Assembly (NCBI RefSeq): GCF_017876795.1
Contig: NZ_JAGIOR010000001.1
Span: forward strand, 2,878,501 to 2,942,500
From: Rhizobium leguminosarum
Lineage (GTDB): Bacteria; Pseudomonadota; Alphaproteobacteria; Rhizobiales; Rhizobiaceae
DNA: 64,000 nucleotides
Direction of reading: 5' to 3'
Shown here one piece after another: positions 1-9,060 of the stretch. Numbering within the stretch: the first letter of the stretch is position 1; each line of letters begins with the position of its first letter. The notes beneath the pieces are model-generated. The model did not search any database and was not told the origin of the DNA. It saw nothing but the letters and a program-made list of their open reading frames with translations. The position numbers and the translations under genes are program-made.

Positions 1-267
1 CCTGACGGAATTGATCCAGTATTCCGAGGCGATGTCGGGAGTGCCTTTCTCGTTCATCGATGCGAAGGTCGGCAGGGTGTCGCCGTCAACGATGGTGACG
101 GCGCAACCGTAGCCTTTTTCCAGGATGATCTTGTCGAAGCTCGCCGCAATGCCGGCCGAGGCCCATTTCATCTCAGCGATCGAAACATTGCCGCATTCGG
201 CGGCTTCGGCCGGCGCGACGACAGAAAGAGCCGCGGCAAAGACGGCGGGAATCAGAAACGTCTTCAT
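1..267 (-). CDS. ABC transporter substrate-binding protein, glycine betaine/choline/proline type (N-terminal part)
   Basis: Only the first 89 codons are inside the window; the gene runs off the left edge. The product opens with a Sec signal peptide (MKTFLIPAVFAAAL..., cleavage likely after AEA) and continues ECGNVSIAEMKWASAGIAAS, which resembles the mature start of OpuAC/ProX-type periplasmic proteins that bind quaternary amines such as betaine or choline. The start at 267 is preferred because a GGGGA lies about 7 nt upstream; an ATG at 273 is too close to it. The exact ligand cannot be told from the fragment. Permease and ATPase genes would be expected beyond the left edge. Confidence 0.75.
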   Translation of the reverse strand, partial: MKTFLIPAVFAAALSVVAPAEAAECGNVSIAEMKWASAGIAASFDKIILEKGYGCAVTIVDGDTLPTFASMNEKGTPDIASEYWINSVR

Positions 268-290
268 CGTCATTTCCCCGAATTCTTCTT

Positions 291-340
291 TACAGCGCCG
301 GCCTTTTCAGACGCGCTAATGACGCTGTGATACCTTGAAT
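291..340. repeat. Short palindromic intergenic repeat, family R1 (copy 1)
   Basis: TACAGCG and CGCTGTG arms bracket a GACGCGC core, followed by a run ending in CTTTGAAT-like sequence. A closely similar copy lies at 29229-29280. It sits just upstream of the binding-protein gene, between its start and a region without convincing genes. Confidence 0.6.
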
Positions 341-850
341 CTACGGACGCGCAGCCCGGGTCGGAAATCAGCGACAAATCCTTCTGGCGCCCAAAAGGAA
401 ATGACTGACGGGCGATGCCGCGACATACATTTCTGGTTCATGGGTGCCTTCCGTCCTTGCGGCTCCGGCAGCTCATTGCAGGTCATGCTCGAAAATGGCG
501 GTTTTTGGGAAGCCTACGCGTTCGCTCGCAGAAATCAACCATCTTCTGCTGATGGTTGCGGGACTAAATTATTGAATTCGAAGAATTTATCTCAACATCC
601 CGAAAATGGCGCCTTTGAGCGAACTGCACGCTCTTGGCGATCATCGTCGGGTCTTCTGCAGAAATTTCGACCAGAATGTCAAAAAAGTTCAAAATTAACA
701 TTTGCGTAAGGCTTCAATAACTCTCCGGTAAGAATGTGCCGTTATCAGTTGGGTCGTGGCGGGAATGACCGCCGCTTCTCCGGTTCAGGTAGTGCGTACC
801 GGAGAAAGCGAGCTTCGCCGTGTAGGGGTGAAGACGCCTGAGTTTTCGGC
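341..850. other. Non-coding stretch upstream of cobQ
   Basis: I see no convincing gene. An open frame at 335-709 (+) has Rhizobium-atypical composition and no family resemblance. The part before 745 is AT-richer than its surroundings and may hold the promoter of the minus-strand binding-protein gene. No cobalamin-riboswitch B12 box was found upstream of cobQ. Confidence 0.5.
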
Positions 851-882
851 AAACCGCGCAGAGCCAAGGCCATGCGCGGTTT
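851..882 (+). terminator. Terminator-like hairpin upstream of cobQ
   Basis: AAACCGCGCA at 851-860 pairs perfectly with TGCGCGGTTT at 873-882 (10-bp stem, 12-nt loop), followed by a short T-rich tract (TTCGCGTTT). No annotated + strand gene ends just before it, so it could end a leader RNA or small RNA beginning around 720-780, or act as an attenuator for cobQ. Confidence 0.45.
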
Positions 883-972
883 TCGCGTTTCCGCGGGAAG
901 CTTGACCCGGGCCAAGTCTTGACCCGGTGTCGCCGGCCATTGTAGGCCTCGCCTCAGCGAAAGGCGGCCACC

Positions 973-2427
973 ATGGCAAGAGCGATCATGCTGCAGGGAA
1001 CCGGCTCGGATGTCGGAAAGACGGTGCTGGTCGCGGGCCTCTGCCGGCTGGCGGCCAATCGCGGGCTTGCCGTCCGGCCGTTCAAGCCGCAAAACATGTC
1101 GAACAATGCAGCGGTCGCCGATGACGGCGGCGAGATCGGCCGAGCGCAGTGGCTGCAGGCACTGGCTGCACGCATGCCGTCTTCGGTGCACATGAACCCG
1201 GTGCTGCTCAAGCCGCAATCGGAAAACGGCAGCCAGATCATCGTACAGGGCAGGGTCTTCGGCCAGGCGAAGGCGCGGGATTATCAGCGGCTGAAGCCGC
1301 AGCTGCTCGGCGCCGTGCTCGAGAGTTTCGAAAAAGTGGCAGCAGATGCCGACCTCGTTATCGTCGAGGGTGCCGGATCGCCGGCCGAGATCAATCTCAG
1401 GGCATCCGATATCGCCAATATGGGTTTTGCGACGCGGGCCGGCGTGCCTGTCGTGCTCGTGGGGGATATCGATCGCGGCGGCGTCATCGCCTCGCTCGTC
1501 GGCACCCACGCGATCCTTGATGTGGGCGATCGGTCGATGATAGCGGGCTATATCATCAACAAGTTCCGCGGCGATATTTCGCTGTTTGACGGCGGCATCC
1601 GCGCCATCGAAGGCTTTACAGGCTGGCCGTGTTTCGGCGTCGTGCCGTGGCTATCGGGTGCGGCACGCCTGCCGGCCGAAGATTCGGTCGTGCTCGAACG
1701 GTTGGCGAAGGGCGGGGCGGGCGCGCTCAAGATCGCCGTGCCGGTGCTGCCGCGTATCGCCAATTTCGACGATCTCGACCCACTGAGGAGCGAACCGGAT
1801 GTCGAGCTGGTCTTCGTGCGATCAGGCGAGCGGCTGCCAGCGGATGCAAGCCTCGTCATCCTTCCCGGCTCCAAATCGACGACATCGGATCTCGCCGACT
1901 TGAGGGCTGAGGGCTGGGACGGCGACCTCCAGGCGCATGTCAGGCGCGGCGGCCGGGTGATCGGCATTTGCGGCGGCTACCAGATGCTTGGTCGGAGGGT
2001 GCACGATCCGCTCGGCATCGAGGGCGGAACGCTCGAGACGCCGGGGCTTGCGCTTCTCGATGTCGAGACCGAGATGGCACCTGAAAAAACCGTGCGCAAC
2101 AGTCATGCCCGCTCGACCGAATACGACGTGCCGCTTGCCGGCTACCAGATCCACCTCGGCATCACCCGCGGCCCGGATTGCACCCGGCCTTCGGCAATCG
2201 TCGACGGGGTACCCGACGGCGCGCTTTCGGCCGACGGCCGGATCATGGGCACTTACCTGCATGGGCTCTTCGGCAGTGACGCCTACCGCGCCCGGCTGCT
2301 GCAGAGCTTTGGGTTATCAGGCGAGCGAAGGAATTACCGCGAGAGCGTCGAACAGGCACTCGACGAGATCGCCGGGGAATTGGAACGTCACCTCGATCCG
2401 CGCTGGCTGGCCGGACTGCTCGGTTAG
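973..2427 (+). CDS. cobQ: Cobyric acid synthase CobQ
   Basis: 484 aa, the usual length. This ATP-dependent glutamine amidotransferase amidates four side chains of adenosylcobyrinic acid a,c-diamide to give cobyric acid. The N-terminal synthetase domain has the P-loop-like GTGSDVGKT (about residues 9-17) and the conserved RPFKPQNMSNNA stretch. The C-terminal triad-type glutaminase domain has GICGGYQMLG with nucleophile Cys333, and a later conserved His in GTYLHGLFG. It stands alone, with an SDR gene 89 bp downstream, unlike the clustered cob genes further right. A purine-rich region precedes the ATG; a hairpin lies about 90 bp upstream. Confidence 0.97.
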   Translation: MARAIMLQGTGSDVGKTVLVAGLCRLAANRGLAVRPFKPQNMSNNAAVADDGGEIGRAQWLQALAARMPSSVHMNPVLLKPQSENGSQIIVQGRVFGQAKARDYQRLKPQLLGAVLESFEKVAADADLVIVEGAGSPAEINLRASDIANMGFATRAGVPVVLVGDIDRGGVIASLVGTHAILDVGDRSMIAGYIINKFRGDISLFDGGIRAIEGFTGWPCFGVVPWLSGAARLPAEDSVVLERLAKGGAGALKIAVPVLPRIANFDDLDPLRSEPDVELVFVRSGERLPADASLVILPGSKSTTSDLADLRAEGWDGDLQAHVRRGGRVIGICGGYQMLGRRVHDPLGIEGGTLETPGLALLDVETEMAPEKTVRNSHARSTEYDVPLAGYQIHLGITRGPDCTRPSAIVDGVPDGALSADGRIMGTYLHGLFGSDAYRARLLQSFGLSGERRNYRESVEQALDEIAGELERHLDPRWLAGLLG

Positions 2428-2516
2428 GCCGGGGGCATCCCTCGTTCTGCTCTTGCCAAATTAGTTGACTGAGTCCATTAATTTTCGCAGCGGATCTGAT
2501 CGAGAGCGGTAAGACC

Positions 2517-3287
2517 ATGAGCGTAATGGATAGATTTTCACTGGCGGGTCAGGTGGCGCTGGTGACAGGCGGCGGCCGTGGTCTGGGCTTCGAGATGGCA
2601 CGTGTCCTTGCAGGGGCCGGCGCCCATGTCATCGTTACCGGACGCACGGCGGCGACGCTGGAAGACGCGGTAAGGATCATCCGTGCGGCGGGTGGCACGG
2701 CGGAGGCTGCCGCCTTCGACATCGCCGATCGCGAGGCTCAGCGTGTGTTGATGGCTGATATCGAAAGGGCTCACGGTCGCCTCGACATCCTGATCAATAA
2801 TGTCGGCGCCCGTGACAGGCGACCCCTGGCCGAATTCGATGATGACGCCATCATCGAACTGCTGCGCATCGATCTGGCCGCTGCGATGACGCTTTCGCGG
2901 GACGCCGCCGTGCTGATGAAGCGGCGCAGTCACGGCCGCCTGATCTCGGTGACCTCTATCAGCGGCCATGTCGTCATGCCCGGTGACTGCGTCTATCCGG
3001 CAGTCAAGCAGGGCCTGACCGGCCTGATGCGCGGCATGGCGGTCGAATTCGGTCCGTACGGCATCACCAGCAACGCGATTGCGCCGGGCTGGTTTGCGAC
3101 CGAGACCAACGCGGCCATGGCCGCGAACGAGGAATTGATGCCCTTCGTGCGCCAGCGCATTCCGGTCCAGCGCTGGGGGCGCCCCGACGAGATCGCCGGC
3201 GCGGCGCTGTTTCTTGCAAGCGGCGCCTCCTCCTTCGTCAACGGCCACGTGCTAACCGTCGACGGCGGCATGACGGTCAGGATGTGA
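2517..3287 (+). CDS. SDR family oxidoreductase (gluconate 5-dehydrogenase-like)
   Basis: 256-aa classical short-chain dehydrogenase/reductase. Visible motifs are the TGGGRGLG nucleotide-binding glycine motif (about residues 17-24), NNVG for core stability, and a catalytic Ser...Tyr-x3-Lys arrangement (TSISG...VYPAVKQG). The C-terminal GRPDEIAGAALFLAS and VDGGMT stretches are standard. The overall pattern resembles gluconate 5-dehydrogenase or 3-oxoacyl-ACP reductase-like SDRs, but the substrate cannot be assigned. It is not obviously part of the cobalamin pathway despite following cobQ. An in-frame ATG three codons downstream is an alternative start. Confidence 0.85.
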   Translation: MSVMDRFSLAGQVALVTGGGRGLGFEMARVLAGAGAHVIVTGRTAATLEDAVRIIRAAGGTAEAAAFDIADREAQRVLMADIERAHGRLDILINNVGARDRRPLAEFDDDAIIELLRIDLAAAMTLSRDAAVLMKRRSHGRLISVTSISGHVVMPGDCVYPAVKQGLTGLMRGMAVEFGPYGITSNAIAPGWFATETNAAMAANEELMPFVRQRIPVQRWGRPDEIAGAALFLASGASSFVNGHVLTVDGGMTVRM

Positions 3288-3471
3288 GCGACGATGTCTG
3301 CCTTCGGCGTTCTGCCGGCTTTCAGATGAAAAGACTTCCTGTTCCTTGATGGCTGGAAATATCGGCTTGGCGCGACTATCAATTGATGTGGCGGCAGCCC
3401 AGTTCGGCATCGCCGCCCATTTGCCCGATTTGCCGTCATAAGATTGCCCCGGCTCATGTGGAGATTCAAAA

Positions 3472-4644
3472 ATTAGCGACCATATTCAATGGATTATAGA
3501 GCAGGGAATCACCAGCGAGCATATCGGTGACCTCGTCTCCGGCCTGTGCGAACGGCTGATTGCGAACGGATTTCCGATCTGGCGGGCAAGTATCAGAATG
3601 CCGTCCCTCCATCCCATGTATCGCGGCGTCGCGGCCAATTTCACGCGGGGCGGTGCGACCGTCCTTGAAAATGCCGAGCACGGTAGCGAGACGGAGCGTG
3701 ACTTCGAGAGGACGCCGATCTTTTATCTGTTGAGCCGCGGCGAAACAAAGGGGCGATGGAATTTGGCGAACGGCGAGGGTCTCGATTATACCGAGCTTAA
3801 CGAGTTCGCGCTTTCTGGGGGTACGGATCACGTGATCAGCCTGTTCGAATTCCCGAAGGAAGTCGCGCTGCGCGGGCTCGGCTTCTCGCTGACAAGCGAC
3901 GCGCCGGGCGGATTTTCCGATCAACAGCTCGCGATCATAGAAGAGCTGTTCCCAGCGCTGGGGCTGGCGGCTTACCGCGTGGCGGTTTCGAAGACCGCGG
4001 CCGATATCCTCGCCGTCTATACCGGCGCCAGGACGAGTGCGCGCATCCTTGCGGGCGAAACCCGCAGGGGAATGGGCGGCTCCATCGATGCCGCCATCCT
4101 GCTTGCCGACCTCCGCAATTTCACGGCGCTGACCGAGGTCTACCAACCCGGGGAGATCGTCGGGTTTCTCAACGAGCATTTCGAGCTGATCGGCCGGCAT
4201 GTGGAGGAAAATTCCGGCGAGATCCTCAAGTTCATGGGCGACAGCGTTCTGGCGATCTTTCCGACGGACGCCGAGGATCCGCAAAGGGCGTGCAAGGCTG
4301 CGTTGGCTTCGGCACAGAATCTGCTGAAGGCAAACGAGGAGCTCAATCGCGAGCGGATGCGCAATGGAGGCCCCGATATCGGCATCGATGTCGTGTTGCA
4401 TCTCGGCGAGGTTTTCTACGGAAATGTCGGCGCCCGCGGCAGGCTCGACTTCACGGTGATCGGCAGGGCCGTCAACGAGGCTTCACGGCTGGAGAAGCTC
4501 TGCGGCACGCTTGAGCAACACCTGCTGCTGTCGGAGAGTTTCGCGGCCAACTGTTCGGTGGCTTGCGAATATCTCGGGTCGTTCGAATTGCGTGGAGTTT
4601 CAAAGCGGGCGGACGTGTTCAAGCTCGCCGACTCTGTGTCATGA
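3472..4644 (+). CDS. Class III adenylate/guanylate cyclase, probable ATT start
   Basis: The first ATG in frame is at 3598, giving 348 aa. The frame is open upstream, and the 42 codons from 3472 to 3597 (ISDHIQWIIEQG..., ...LCERLIANGFPIWRA) look like the conserved N-terminal domain of rhizobial cyclases of this type. An ATT at 3472 lies 8 nt after a GGAG (3460-3463) and is the only well-placed candidate; no ATG, GTG or TTG is available there. The C-terminal catalytic domain carries metal-binding Asp residues in LLADLRNFT and FMGDSVLAIF, and the GNVGARGRLDFTVIGRAVNEASRLE signature. Predicted role is cNMP synthesis in the cytoplasm with an unknown N-terminal sensor. Confidence 0.8.
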   Translation: MSDHIQWIIEQGITSEHIGDLVSGLCERLIANGFPIWRASIRMPSLHPMYRGVAANFTRGGATVLENAEHGSETERDFERTPIFYLLSRGETKGRWNLANGEGLDYTELNEFALSGGTDHVISLFEFPKEVALRGLGFSLTSDAPGGFSDQQLAIIEELFPALGLAAYRVAVSKTAADILAVYTGARTSARILAGETRRGMGGSIDAAILLADLRNFTALTEVYQPGEIVGFLNEHFELIGRHVEENSGEILKFMGDSVLAIFPTDAEDPQRACKAALASAQNLLKANEELNRERMRNGGPDIGIDVVLHLGEVFYGNVGARGRLDFTVIGRAVNEASRLEKLCGTLEQHLLLSESFAANCSVACEYLGSFELRGVSKRADVFKLADSVS

Positions 4645-4670
4645 AGCGTCGATCAAAGCCGCGACCATGT

Positions 4671-6461
4671 TCAGATCTCGCCTGAGACCTCACGACGGCG
4701 ACGGTCAAGTTCTTCACTGTAGCGGCGCAGCGTATAGCTTTCGCTGAGCTGACCGATCACCTTGCGTTCGATCAGGTTGTTGACGACGGCGAGTGCTTCG
4801 CTTTCGCTCTTGTCGAAGATCGCCGCCGCCTGCCTGGCATTCATCTGCGGCTGCAGGAAATCGTTGCGGTAGTGGATGAAATCGGTAAGCGTCTTGCCCT
4901 CGTCCTGCGCGTCGGTCGGGTTGGCGTAGATCTCCGGCACCAGCACGAGGCCTGCATATTTGTCGCTCTCCTCGACGAGGATGACGCGCTGGGTCGAGCC
5001 GATCGGGAAAGCCTGCTTGAATTCCTCCAGGGAAATGCCCGCCCTTGCCGTCTTGACGTCGGCGCGCATCAGCTTGTCCACCGTCAGGTTGCGGATCCAG
5101 CCGACGTCGTGGGCGCTGCGGATGCTTTCGCCGCGCAGGTGGAAGCGCCAGGTGGCGAAGGAATAGCCGAAGGTTGAGCGGACGACGAGTGAGGAGGTGA
5201 TGACGGCAGCGAGCACCAGGGCGGTGATCGGAAAATCGCCGGTAATTTCGAGCGCCAGGAACGTCATCGTCAGCGGCCCGCCGATGACGGCGACGGCGAG
5301 CGAACTCATGCCGACAACAGCATAGATGACGGGCGTCAGCGTCGCATCGGCGAAATAGGGGCCGCAATAGGCAAAGAGCTTGCCGAGCAGGGCGCCCATG
5401 AACAGCGAGGCGAAGAACAGGCCGCCCCTGAAGCCGGAGCCGATCGAGATCGCCGAGGCCAGGGATTTCAACAGGAAGAGGCCGATCAGCGCCGGGATCG
5501 CCACCTCTCGGGAGAGATTGAGATGCAGCGCGCCGTGGCCGGCCGAGAGCACCTGTGGCGAGATTATCGCCAGAAGTCCGACGACAATGCCGCCGAGCGC
5601 CGGGCGGAAGGGCGGGGCGATCGAGCTCTTGCGCGCCAGCTCCTCGACGAAGGAGACGCCCTGCATGATCAGGATGCCGACGCCGGCGCAGAAGGCGCCG
5701 AGCAGCATGGCTGGGACATAATCGGCCGGCACGACCGAGCCGAAGCTGCCGATATCGATGGTGAAATCGCCATGGGTGAGCAGCCTTGCGATGAGGGTGG
5801 AAACGAGGGCCGAGACGACCACAGGGGTCAACGAGACGATCGTATAGGTGCCGATAATCAGCTCGAAGGCATAGAAAGCGCCGGTCAGCGGCGCGTTGAA
5901 GGCGGCGGCGATGGCGCCCGCCGCACCGCTGCCGACGAGGACACGCAGGTCCGAGCGGCGAAGCTGCAGCTTCAGGCCGAATTTCGAAGCGAGGCCGGCG
6001 GCAAGCTGGGTATAGCCGGCCTCCAGGCCGACGGAGGCGCCGAACCCGTTGGAGATCAGATTCTGCACGGCAACGATGATGCTGTCGGTCAAGGACAGGC
6101 GGCCGCCATGCAGGGCATTGGCCTCGATCGGGTCGACCATCGGTTTCTTGCGCCGTTTCGCCAGTACGAACAGCAACAGGCCGAGCAGGACGCCACCGAT
6201 GACCGGGGCGGTGAGAAGCAGCAGCTTGTCGTCGATCACCGACGAGCTCAGCCGCTCGCTGTCGGCAATGCCGAAGACCATCTGATGCAACTGATTGGAG
6301 ACGTAGCTCATGCCGGTGACGGCAAGGCCGGAGGCGATGCCGACGACGGCACCCGCCAGCGACAGGCCGACCTCGCTACGACGGGTCAGCGCCCGCAGCC
6401 GCCCCGGATCGAAGAAAACACGCAGCGCCCGGAACCGGCGCCGATCCAATTTCATCAGCAT
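4671..6461 (-). CDS. ClC family chloride channel/transporter with C-terminal CBS-type region
   Basis: 596 aa. About ten to twelve hydrophobic helices span residues 30-440, typical of ClC proteins. The gating-glutamate motif is recognisable as GASVGLEAGYTQ, and the later selectivity-filter region as GSGFRGGLFFAS. From about residue 455 to the end there is a soluble part resembling paired CBS modules (LTVDKLMRADVKTARAGISLEE..., ...NARQAAAIFDKSESEALAVV), likely regulatory. It probably carries Cl-/H+ exchange or channel activity in the inner membrane. It stands convergent to the cyclase gene. The 278 bases upstream hold only a small ACCATCC/GGATGGT inverted repeat before the riboswitch. Confidence 0.9.
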   Translation of the reverse strand: MLMKLDRRRFRALRVFFDPGRLRALTRRSEVGLSLAGAVVGIASGLAVTGMSYVSNQLHQMVFGIADSERLSSSVIDDKLLLLTAPVIGGVLLGLLLFVLAKRRKKPMVDPIEANALHGGRLSLTDSIIVAVQNLISNGFGASVGLEAGYTQLAAGLASKFGLKLQLRRSDLRVLVGSGAAGAIAAAFNAPLTGAFYAFELIIGTYTIVSLTPVVVSALVSTLIARLLTHGDFTIDIGSFGSVVPADYVPAMLLGAFCAGVGILIMQGVSFVEELARKSSIAPPFRPALGGIVVGLLAIISPQVLSAGHGALHLNLSREVAIPALIGLFLLKSLASAISIGSGFRGGLFFASLFMGALLGKLFAYCGPYFADATLTPVIYAVVGMSSLAVAVIGGPLTMTFLALEITGDFPITALVLAAVITSSLVVRSTFGYSFATWRFHLRGESIRSAHDVGWIRNLTVDKLMRADVKTARAGISLEEFKQAFPIGSTQRVILVEESDKYAGLVLVPEIYANPTDAQDEGKTLTDFIHYRNDFLQPQMNARQAAAIFDKSESEALAVVNNLIERKVIGQLSESYTLRRYSEELDRRRREVSGEI

Positions 6462-6739
6462 GGCAAAACAACTAGGCAGGAAGAGGCCCGGTCAAGGGCA
6501 CAGGGGGCGGCGTAGTCCGCTTGCGACGCAATTGCGGCGAAAAGCCGGCGCCCGGGATAAATAATTGTGACGTAAGTATCTGATAAATGACGATGTTTTA
6601 GGTAGGGTAAGTCGTGTTGCCGGCGTTGCCCCGGCTGGCGGGCCATTCCCGGCCGTCGAGGGCGGTTGACTTCACCCCTGAGCTTGCCTAACCATCCCTC
6701 GACGGATGGTCACCTGACCATCCTCGGATATAACGGATG

Positions 6740-6940
6740 GTTCCGGATCGGTGTTACGCCTTCCGGATGAAAAGGGAATGTGACGGGGCGGACCCAAGCC
6801 GGGCGTCTTCATCACAGCCGACCCCGCGACTGTAGAGCGGTCAGGGTCTTCCATCCGGCATCGAGCCCTTCCTGCCGCTGCCTGCAATGATGGCGGGTGG
6901 GATGGGTCAAATGCCGGAAAAGCCACTGGACATGCATGAT
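6740..6940 (+). promoter_or_regulatory. Cobalamin (AdoCbl) riboswitch
   Basis: The sequence has the order expected of the B12 element: CGGTGTTACGCC... AAAAGGGAATGTG near 6753-6782, a central CCGCGACTG segment near 6826, and the B12 box AGCCACTGG at 6921-6929 followed by CATGCATGATG. It precedes the cobP-cobW-cobN-cobO-cobE operon on the same strand, so excess cobalamin should lower expression of that operon. The expression platform is not obvious; about 540 bases separate the B12 box from cobP. Ends are approximate. Confidence 0.9.
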
Positions 6941-7261
6941 GATCAACCGGGGTCGGACGCCTCTCAATCTACGAATCGTCCACCTTTTCATCGATGCAGC
7001 CGGGAAGGCGAGGCAGATCCGCTGGCACGATCAGGGCGACCGGTTTCCGGTCTGCCCCGATCGCGGCCGATAACCGCGAGCCAGGAGACCTGCCATCCCG
7101 TGCCGGGCGAGAAGCCCAACCCTGGGCAAGAGGCCCGCTGCCAGCACGGAGGTTGTTTTGGCTGAACGATTGAATTCGGCGCGGCTTGGTGCGGCGCGAT
7201 CGAGTGGTGCCCTTTCGGTGCCCCCTGGTGTTGGGGTTTTGCAAGGCGCTTCCCTCTCCTC

Positions 7262-7434
7262 CCTCATTCCCGTGTCCTCAGGGCTTTGCCCGAGGGATGT
7301 CACAGGAATCCAGTGCGCCCAAGTCCTTGGGCGCGGGAGACTTCCTTCCCGAGTGAGAGTCATTCACCGCGCGGACGTGCAGTGGCTGGATTCCTGTGAC
7401 ATCCCTCGGGTCAAGCCCGAGGACAGGAATAAGG
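7262..7434. repeat. Long palindromic intergenic repeat, family R3 (intact copy), in the cobP leader
   Basis: Left arm 7262-7313 (CCTCATTCCCGTGTCCTCAG...GGAATCCAG) is an imperfect inverted repeat of right arm 7386-7434 (CTGGATTCCTGTGACATCCC...GGACAGGAATAAGG). The roughly 72-bp centre is not conserved. A second copy at 49312-50813 is split by an IS4-family element. It lies within the transcribed leader between the riboswitch and cobP, so it could form a large hairpin in the mRNA. Confidence 0.85.
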
Positions 7435-7480
7435 GAAGAGAGTGGGGCGAGGCTGCGTTTCCTTTGGAGGTCGCCTGCTC

Positions 7481-8005
7481 ATGACGACCGCTTCCTCCAA
7501 TACCGTCTTCATCCTTGGTGGCGCACGTTCGGGGAAATCCCGCTTCGCCGAGTCCCTTGTGGTTTCGACCGGCCTCGATCGCCACTACCTCGCGACCGGC
7601 CGCGCCTGGGATGAGGAAATGCAGGCGCGCATTGGCCAACACAGGGCCGATCGCGGTCCGTCCTGGACGACGCATGAGGAGCCGCTCGATCTTGTCGGCA
7701 CGCTCGCTGCCATCGACGGCCAGGGCCGCGTCGTGCTCATCGATTGCCTGACACTTTGGATCACCAATCTGATGATGGAGGAGCGCGATATGGCGGCGGA
7801 ATTTACCGCGCTCACCGATTTCCTGTCGCAGGCGAAGGCGCAGCTCGTCTTCGTTTCCAACGAGGTTGGCCTCGGCATCGTGCCGGATAATCGCATGGCG
7901 CGGGAATTCCGCGATCATGCCGGTCGGCTGCACCAATCAATTGCGGCCAAGGTCGCCGAAGTCTATTTCATCGCGGCAGGCCTGCCGTTGAAAATGAAGG
8001 GTTAA
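7481..8005 (+). CDS. cobP: Bifunctional adenosylcobinamide kinase / adenosylcobinamide-phosphate guanylyltransferase CobP
   Basis: 174 aa from the ATG at 7481, chosen because GGAGG at 7466-7470 is well placed; longer versions from upstream codons would read into the repeat. CobP phosphorylates adenosylcobinamide and then transfers GMP to make AdoCbi-GDP. The P-loop [14 protein letters not shown] is at the N terminus; [15 protein letters not shown] and [13 protein letters not shown] are the other family hallmarks. It is first gene of the riboswitch-controlled operon; cobW follows after 4 bp. Confidence 0.96.
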   Translation: MTTASSNTVFILGGARSGKSRFAESLVVSTGLDRHYLATGRAWDEEMQARIGQHRADRGPSWTTHEEPLDLVGTLAAIDGQGRVVLIDCLTLWITNLMMEERDMAAEFTALTDFLSQAKAQLVFVSNEVGLGIVPDNRMAREFRDHAGRLHQSIAAKVAEVYFIAAGLPLKMKG

Positions 8006-8009
8006 GTTC

Positions 8010-9056
8010 ATGAACCAGAAAATTCCTGCAACCGTCATCACCGGATTTCTCGGCGCCGGCAAGACGACGATGATCCGCAACCTGCTCACCAATGCCGGCG
8101 GCAGAAAGATCGCGCTCATCATCAACGAGTTCGGCGATCTCGGCGTCGATGGCGAGGTGCTGAAGGGCTGTGGTGCTGACAATTGCACCGAGGACGACAT
8201 TATCGAGCTGACCAATGGCTGCATCTGCTGCACCGTCGCCGACGATTTCATCCCGACGATGACGAAACTGTTGGAGCGCGAGCAGCGCCCCGACCACATT
8301 GTCATCGAAACCTCGGGCCTAGCCTTGCCGCAGCCGCTGGTCGCCGCTTTCAACTGGCCTGACATTCGCACCCAGGTGACCGTCGATGGCGTCATCACGG
8401 TGGTCGATAGTGCGGCCGTCGCCGCCGGCCGGTTTGCCGACGACCACGATGCCGTCGAGGCGGCGCGCGGCGCAGATGAATCGCTCGATCACGAAAGCCC
8501 GATCGAGGAGTTGTTCGAGGATCAGCTGACTTGCGCCGATCTGATCGTACTCAACAAGACTGACCTGATCGACACGGCCGGCCTCGGCCGGGTGCGCCAC
8601 GAGGTCGCCTCCCGCACCGTGCGCAAACCGGTGATGATCGAGGCGAAAAACGGAGAGGTCTCGGCCGGCATCCTGCTCGGCCTCGGCATCGGCACGGAGG
8701 ACGATGTCGCCAATCGCAAGTCGCATCACGAGCTGGAGCATGAGGACGGCACGCCGCACGACCACGACGAATTCGACAGCTTCGTCGTCGATCTCGGATC
8801 CATTGCCGACCCCGCCGGCTTCGTCGAGTCCCTGAAAGGCATCATATCAGCCCATGACGTGCTGCGTCTCAAAGGCTTCGTCGATGTCTCAGGCAAGCCG
8901 ATGCGCTTGCAGCTGCAGGCCGTCGGCAGCCGTATCGACCATTATTTCGACCGTGCCTGGGCCTCGAGCGAAACTCGTGCCACCCGCCTCGTGGTCATTG
9001 GTCTGCACGAAATGGACCAGGACGCGGTGAGGGCGGCGATCGAGGCGCTGGCGTAA
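8010..9056 (+). CDS. cobW: Cobalamin biosynthesis GTPase CobW (COG0523 metallochaperone)
   Basis: 348 aa. The G3E GTPase domain shows Walker A GFLGAGKTT (about residues 14-22), the metal-binding CxCC motif in TNGCICCTV, a VIETSGLA switch region and NKTD for guanine recognition. A His/Asp-rich insert (HHELEHEDGTPHDHDEFD) precedes the C-terminal CobW_C domain. CobW is thought to deliver cobalt to the CobNST chelatase; the position directly before cobN (4-bp gap) fits. Confidence 0.96.
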   Translation: MNQKIPATVITGFLGAGKTTMIRNLLTNAGGRKIALIINEFGDLGVDGEVLKGCGADNCTEDDIIELTNGCICCTVADDFIPTMTKLLEREQRPDHIVIETSGLALPQPLVAAFNWPDIRTQVTVDGVITVVDSAAVAAGRFADDHDAVEAARGADESLDHESPIEELFEDQLTCADLIVLNKTDLIDTAGLGRVRHEVASRTVRKPVMIEAKNGEVSAGILLGLGIGTEDDVANRKSHHELEHEDGTPHDHDEFDSFVVDLGSIADPAGFVESLKGIISAHDVLRLKGFVDVSGKPMRLQLQAVGSRIDHYFDRAWASSETRATRLVVIGLHEMDQDAVRAAIEALA

Positions 9057-9060
9057 GCCC

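Noticed and set aside
335..709. 124-codon open frame on the plus strand
   Set aside because: Composition unlike neighbouring genes, no ribosome site, no family resemblance; upstream intergenic region.
745..1509. 254-codon frame on the minus strand opposite cobQ
   Set aside because: Shadow of cobQ; low-complexity Arg/His-rich translation typical of antisense GC-rich DNA.
5523..6515. 330-codon frame opposite the ClC gene
   Set aside because: Gln/Asp/Arg-rich antisense translation, shadow of the channel gene.
7158..7484. Leader frame from a TTG after GGAGG, ending at the cobP start
   Set aside because: Passes through a palindromic repeat and has no recognisable product; noted as a finding only.
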